Assembly: GCA_964437215.1 (NCBI GenBank)
Contig: CAYTFZ010000028.1
Location: forward strand, 1-27,022
Direction of reading: 5' to 3'
Source: JAAYAN01 sp964437215
GTDB lineage: Bacteria; Bacteroidota; Ignavibacteria; Ignavibacteriales; Melioribacteraceae
DNA length: 27,022 nt
Shown: piece after piece, positions 25,122 through 27,022 of the stretch
How the letters are laid out: the number at the start of each line of letters is the position of its first letter
Numbering within the stretch: position 1 is the stretch's first letter
Position numbers and translations under genes: made by a program
The notes under the pieces: model-generated
Database searches by the model: none
Told to the model about the DNA's origin: nothing
The model's input: the letters and a program-made list of their open reading frames with translations, nothing else

Positions 25122-27022
25122 TTGTTTATAACTAGCGATAATGAAAATTTGGCAGGAAAAGAAAATATAGAGGTCCTAAATTACAATAAAAATTACGACC
25201 AGCTTTATTCCGATTTGAAATTAGGTGCTTTTGTTGATGCCGGTAAAACACATTTCAGAATATTTGCTCCTGATGCTGAAAAGGTTTTTCTTTGTGTTTT
25301 TGAAAATCCAAGCGACAATTCTTATCAAAGTTTTGGAATGATTCGCTTAAGAGATTATGTTTGGGAAATAGTTCTAAATGGAGAATTATACAATAAATTT
25401 TATGGTTTTAAAATCCTTAGAAAACATCAACACGAAACAAATACTGATATCATTTGCCTTGATCCATACTCTAAAGCTGTTGCTACCGAAATTGATTTTA
25501 TGGGACGCAAACTTGCGCTTATTGTAAAAGATGAGTTTGATTGGGAGGGTGATAGCTGGATTCAAAATGACTGGCGCGACTTAATTATCTATGAAGCTCA
25601 TATTAAAGATCTTACAGCACATAAAAGCTCCGGAGCTGTTAATCCTGGCACTTACGAAGGTATGATAGAAAAAGGCATTAAAGGCGGACTCAATCATATT
25701 AAAAACTTGGGTGTAAACTGCGTTGAGCTACTGCCAGCAATGGAATTTGCACAATTAGAATTACCCTATAAACAGGAATTAAACCGCCGGTATAATACTT
25801 GGAATCCCTATGAAAAAAATCATTGGGGATATATGACTACGTCATTTTTTGCACCTACTGCTTTTTACACCGAAGAAGGAAATAAGGCAGAATTTAAAAA
25901 TTGGATTGGAACTGCCGGTAATCAAGTCACTAGTTTTAAAGAAATGGTGAAAGCATTTCATCAAGAAAATATCGCCGTGATAATGGATGTTGTTTACAAT
26001 CATTTATCGGAATATGAAAAAGCCAATCTTAAAGAGATAAATGCTGATTATTATTTCCGCAAAAATGAAGACGGAACATTTTCCAACCAAAGCGGATGCG
26101 GAAACGACCTTAAAACTGAACGTCCGATGGTAAGGAGAATGATTAGAGACAGTATTCTTCACTGGATGACAGAATATCATATAGACGGATTCAGGTTCGA
26201 TTTAGGACATCTGATTGATTGGGAAACAATAGAAGAAGTTACTCGCGAAGCACGAAAAATTAATCCTCACGTTGTTTTTGTTGGTGAACCATGGGGCGGA
26301 GGTTATGATCCGCGAGGATTTTCTGCCCGGGACTGCAGCAGTTGGAATGATCAGATAAGAAATGGAATAAAAGGCGAAAACCCATATAACGGCAAAGGCT
26401 GGATATTTGAAAACTGGTTTGGGAATAACAATCTTTCCAGGATAAAAAGTTATGTCCGTGGCACTTTAAGCAAAGATCATAACGGATTATTTAATAAAAA
26501 AGAGCATTCTGTTAATTATCTGGAGTCGCATGATGGATATACGCTGGGTGATTTTATCCGTATAGGACTTGGTGATGTTGATCCTCATCTGCCTGTTAAA
26601 GATTGTGCGAACCATTATAAATTAACCGATAAACAACTCCGGTTAAATAAGCTTGCTGCGGCATTTCTGCTTACTTCTCAAGGAATTGTTATGATCCATT
26701 CCGGACAGGAATTTGCCCGTTCGAAAGTGATTACAGGTTCAAATAATGTAACTGATGCGCAACGAGGATTTTTAGACCATAATTCTTATAACAAAGACAA
26801 TGAAACAAATTATATTAATTACGATCATTTGGAAATGAATCAGGATCTCTTTAACTATTATAAGGGACTTATTCTTTTAAGAAAACAAATTCCGGCATTC
26901 AGACATGCACATTATGATGATATAAGTTTTCTAGATGATTCTCACAATCAATTTGCACTCGGAGTTAATATTTCCTATAACTCTCAGTATTTTTTAATTC
27001 TTTTTAATGCCAGTCATTCTAT
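25122..27022 (+). CDS. GH13 alpha-glucan debranching enzyme (pullulanase/isoamylase-like), 3' end cut by window edge
   Basis: The first 633 codons encode a cytoplasmic glycoside hydrolase family 13 enzyme without a signal peptide. A CBM48-type domain occupies about residues 28-105 (AGKTHFRIFAPDAEKVFLCV). The catalytic barrel follows. Region I is AVIMDVVYNHLSE, region II GFRFDLGHL with nucleophile Asp360, and region III FVGEPWGGGYDP with acid/base Glu389. Region IV is YLESHDGYTLGDF with transition-state Asp471. All three catalytic acids are present. The architecture fits enzymes that cleave alpha-1,6 branches of glycogen or starch. HWGYMTTSFFAP replaces the YNWGYDP motif of type I pullulanase and looks more like isoamylase/GlgX, so the exact subfamily is open. 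I chose the TTG at 25122 because AAGGTG lies just upstream and an in-frame TGA at 25116-25118 excludes earlier starts. Confidence 0.9.
   Translation, partial: MFITSDNENLAGKENIEVLNYNKNYDQLYSDLKLGAFVDAGKTHFRIFAPDAEKVFLCVFENPSDNSYQSFGMIRLRDYVWEIVLNGELYNKFYGFKILRKHQHETNTDIICLDPYSKAVATEIDFMGRKLALIVKDEFDWEGDSWIQNDWRDLIIYEAHIKDLTAHKSSGAVNPGTYEGMIEKGIKGGLNHIKNLGVNCVELLPAMEFAQLELPYKQELNRRYNTWNPYEKNHWGYMTTSFFAPTAFYTEEGNKAEFKNWIGTAGNQVTSFKEMVKAFHQENIAVIMDVVYNHLSEYEKANLKEINADYYFRKNEDGTFSNQSGCGNDLKTERPMVRRMIRDSILHWMTEYHIDGFRFDLGHLIDWETIEEVTREARKINPHVVFVGEPWGGGYDPRGFSARDCSSWNDQIRNGIKGENPYNGKGWIFENWFGNNNLSRIKSYVRGTLSKDHNGLFNKKEHSVNYLESHDGYTLGDFIRIGLGDVDPHLPVKDCANHYKLTDKQLRLNKLAAAFLLTSQGIVMIHSGQEFARSKVITGSNNVTDAQRGFLDHNSYNKDNETNYINYDHLEMNQDLFNYYKGLILLRKQIPAFRHAHYDDISFLDDSHNQFALGVNISYNSQYFLILFNASHS

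Noticed and set aside
1..27022. CRISPR arrays, tRNA or rRNA genes, insertion sequences, prophage or integrase genes
   Set aside because: I looked in the intergenic spaces and found no regularly spaced repeats, cloverleaf-like sequence, transposase or integrase motifs. All long open frames have ordinary cellular families.

Overview
The window is AT-rich, densely packed bacterial chromosome. It looks like a member of Ignavibacteria or a close relative in the Bacteroidota/Chlorobiota group. The best evidence is the C-terminal type IX secretion sorting domain of the protein at 22847-24931 (NYPNPFNPS, then a GVYFYTI-type end), together with the Bacteroidota-type short AMP nucleosidase, many sensor kinases and outer-membrane barrel proteins. 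A run of exactly 100 N inside ccmF shows that this is a draft scaffold. No tRNA, rRNA, CRISPR array, insertion sequence or phage gene was seen, and no stretch over 300 bases lacks a gene apart from what the N run may hide.

Layout. 1-742 (minus): a cupin cut by the window edge and an SSAT-like acetyltransferase, overlapping by 11 bases. 891-2015: a coiled-coil plus Mrr_N-like winged-helix protein (plus) end-to-end with a small secreted protein (minus). 2049-3385 (minus): an AMP nucleosidase and a PAP2 phosphatase joined by an ATGA overlap. 3496-7407: two convergent sensor kinases, one a membrane hybrid kinase with a receiver and the other soluble with two PAS domains. 7610-10088: sppA (plus) and a small outer-membrane barrel (minus), separated by a bidirectional terminator. 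10228-12028 (minus): ccmF, interrupted by the gap. 12219-14022 (plus): the redox sensor rex and an RsbU-like PP2C phosphatase. 14023-15990 (minus): a secreted Sel1-repeat protein and an RsbW-like kinase. 16124-20062 (plus): thioredoxin with terminator, a DUF1207-like and DUF2279-like envelope pair, and ettA with terminator. 20216-22672 (plus): a third sensor kinase (extracellular sensor, two PAS domains). 22847-24931 (plus): a DUF362 protein with the type IX signal. 25122-27022 (plus): a GH13 alpha-glucan debranching-type enzyme, cut by the window end.

How the genes fit together. The strongest themes are signalling (three histidine kinases, and a PP2C phosphatase close to an RsbW-type kinase, as in partner-switching) and redox or respiration (ccmF divergent from rex, with a possible Rex site, and thioredoxin nearby). 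Envelope maintenance is also well represented (SppA, barrel proteins, Sel1 repeats, type IX substrate). I do not see a complete new system. The better leads are the nuclease-free Mrr_N protein with a perfect palindrome upstream, the Sel1/partner-switch cluster, the candidate Rex operator, the 75-base inverted repeat before the debranching enzyme, and the odd topology of the DUF362 protein.
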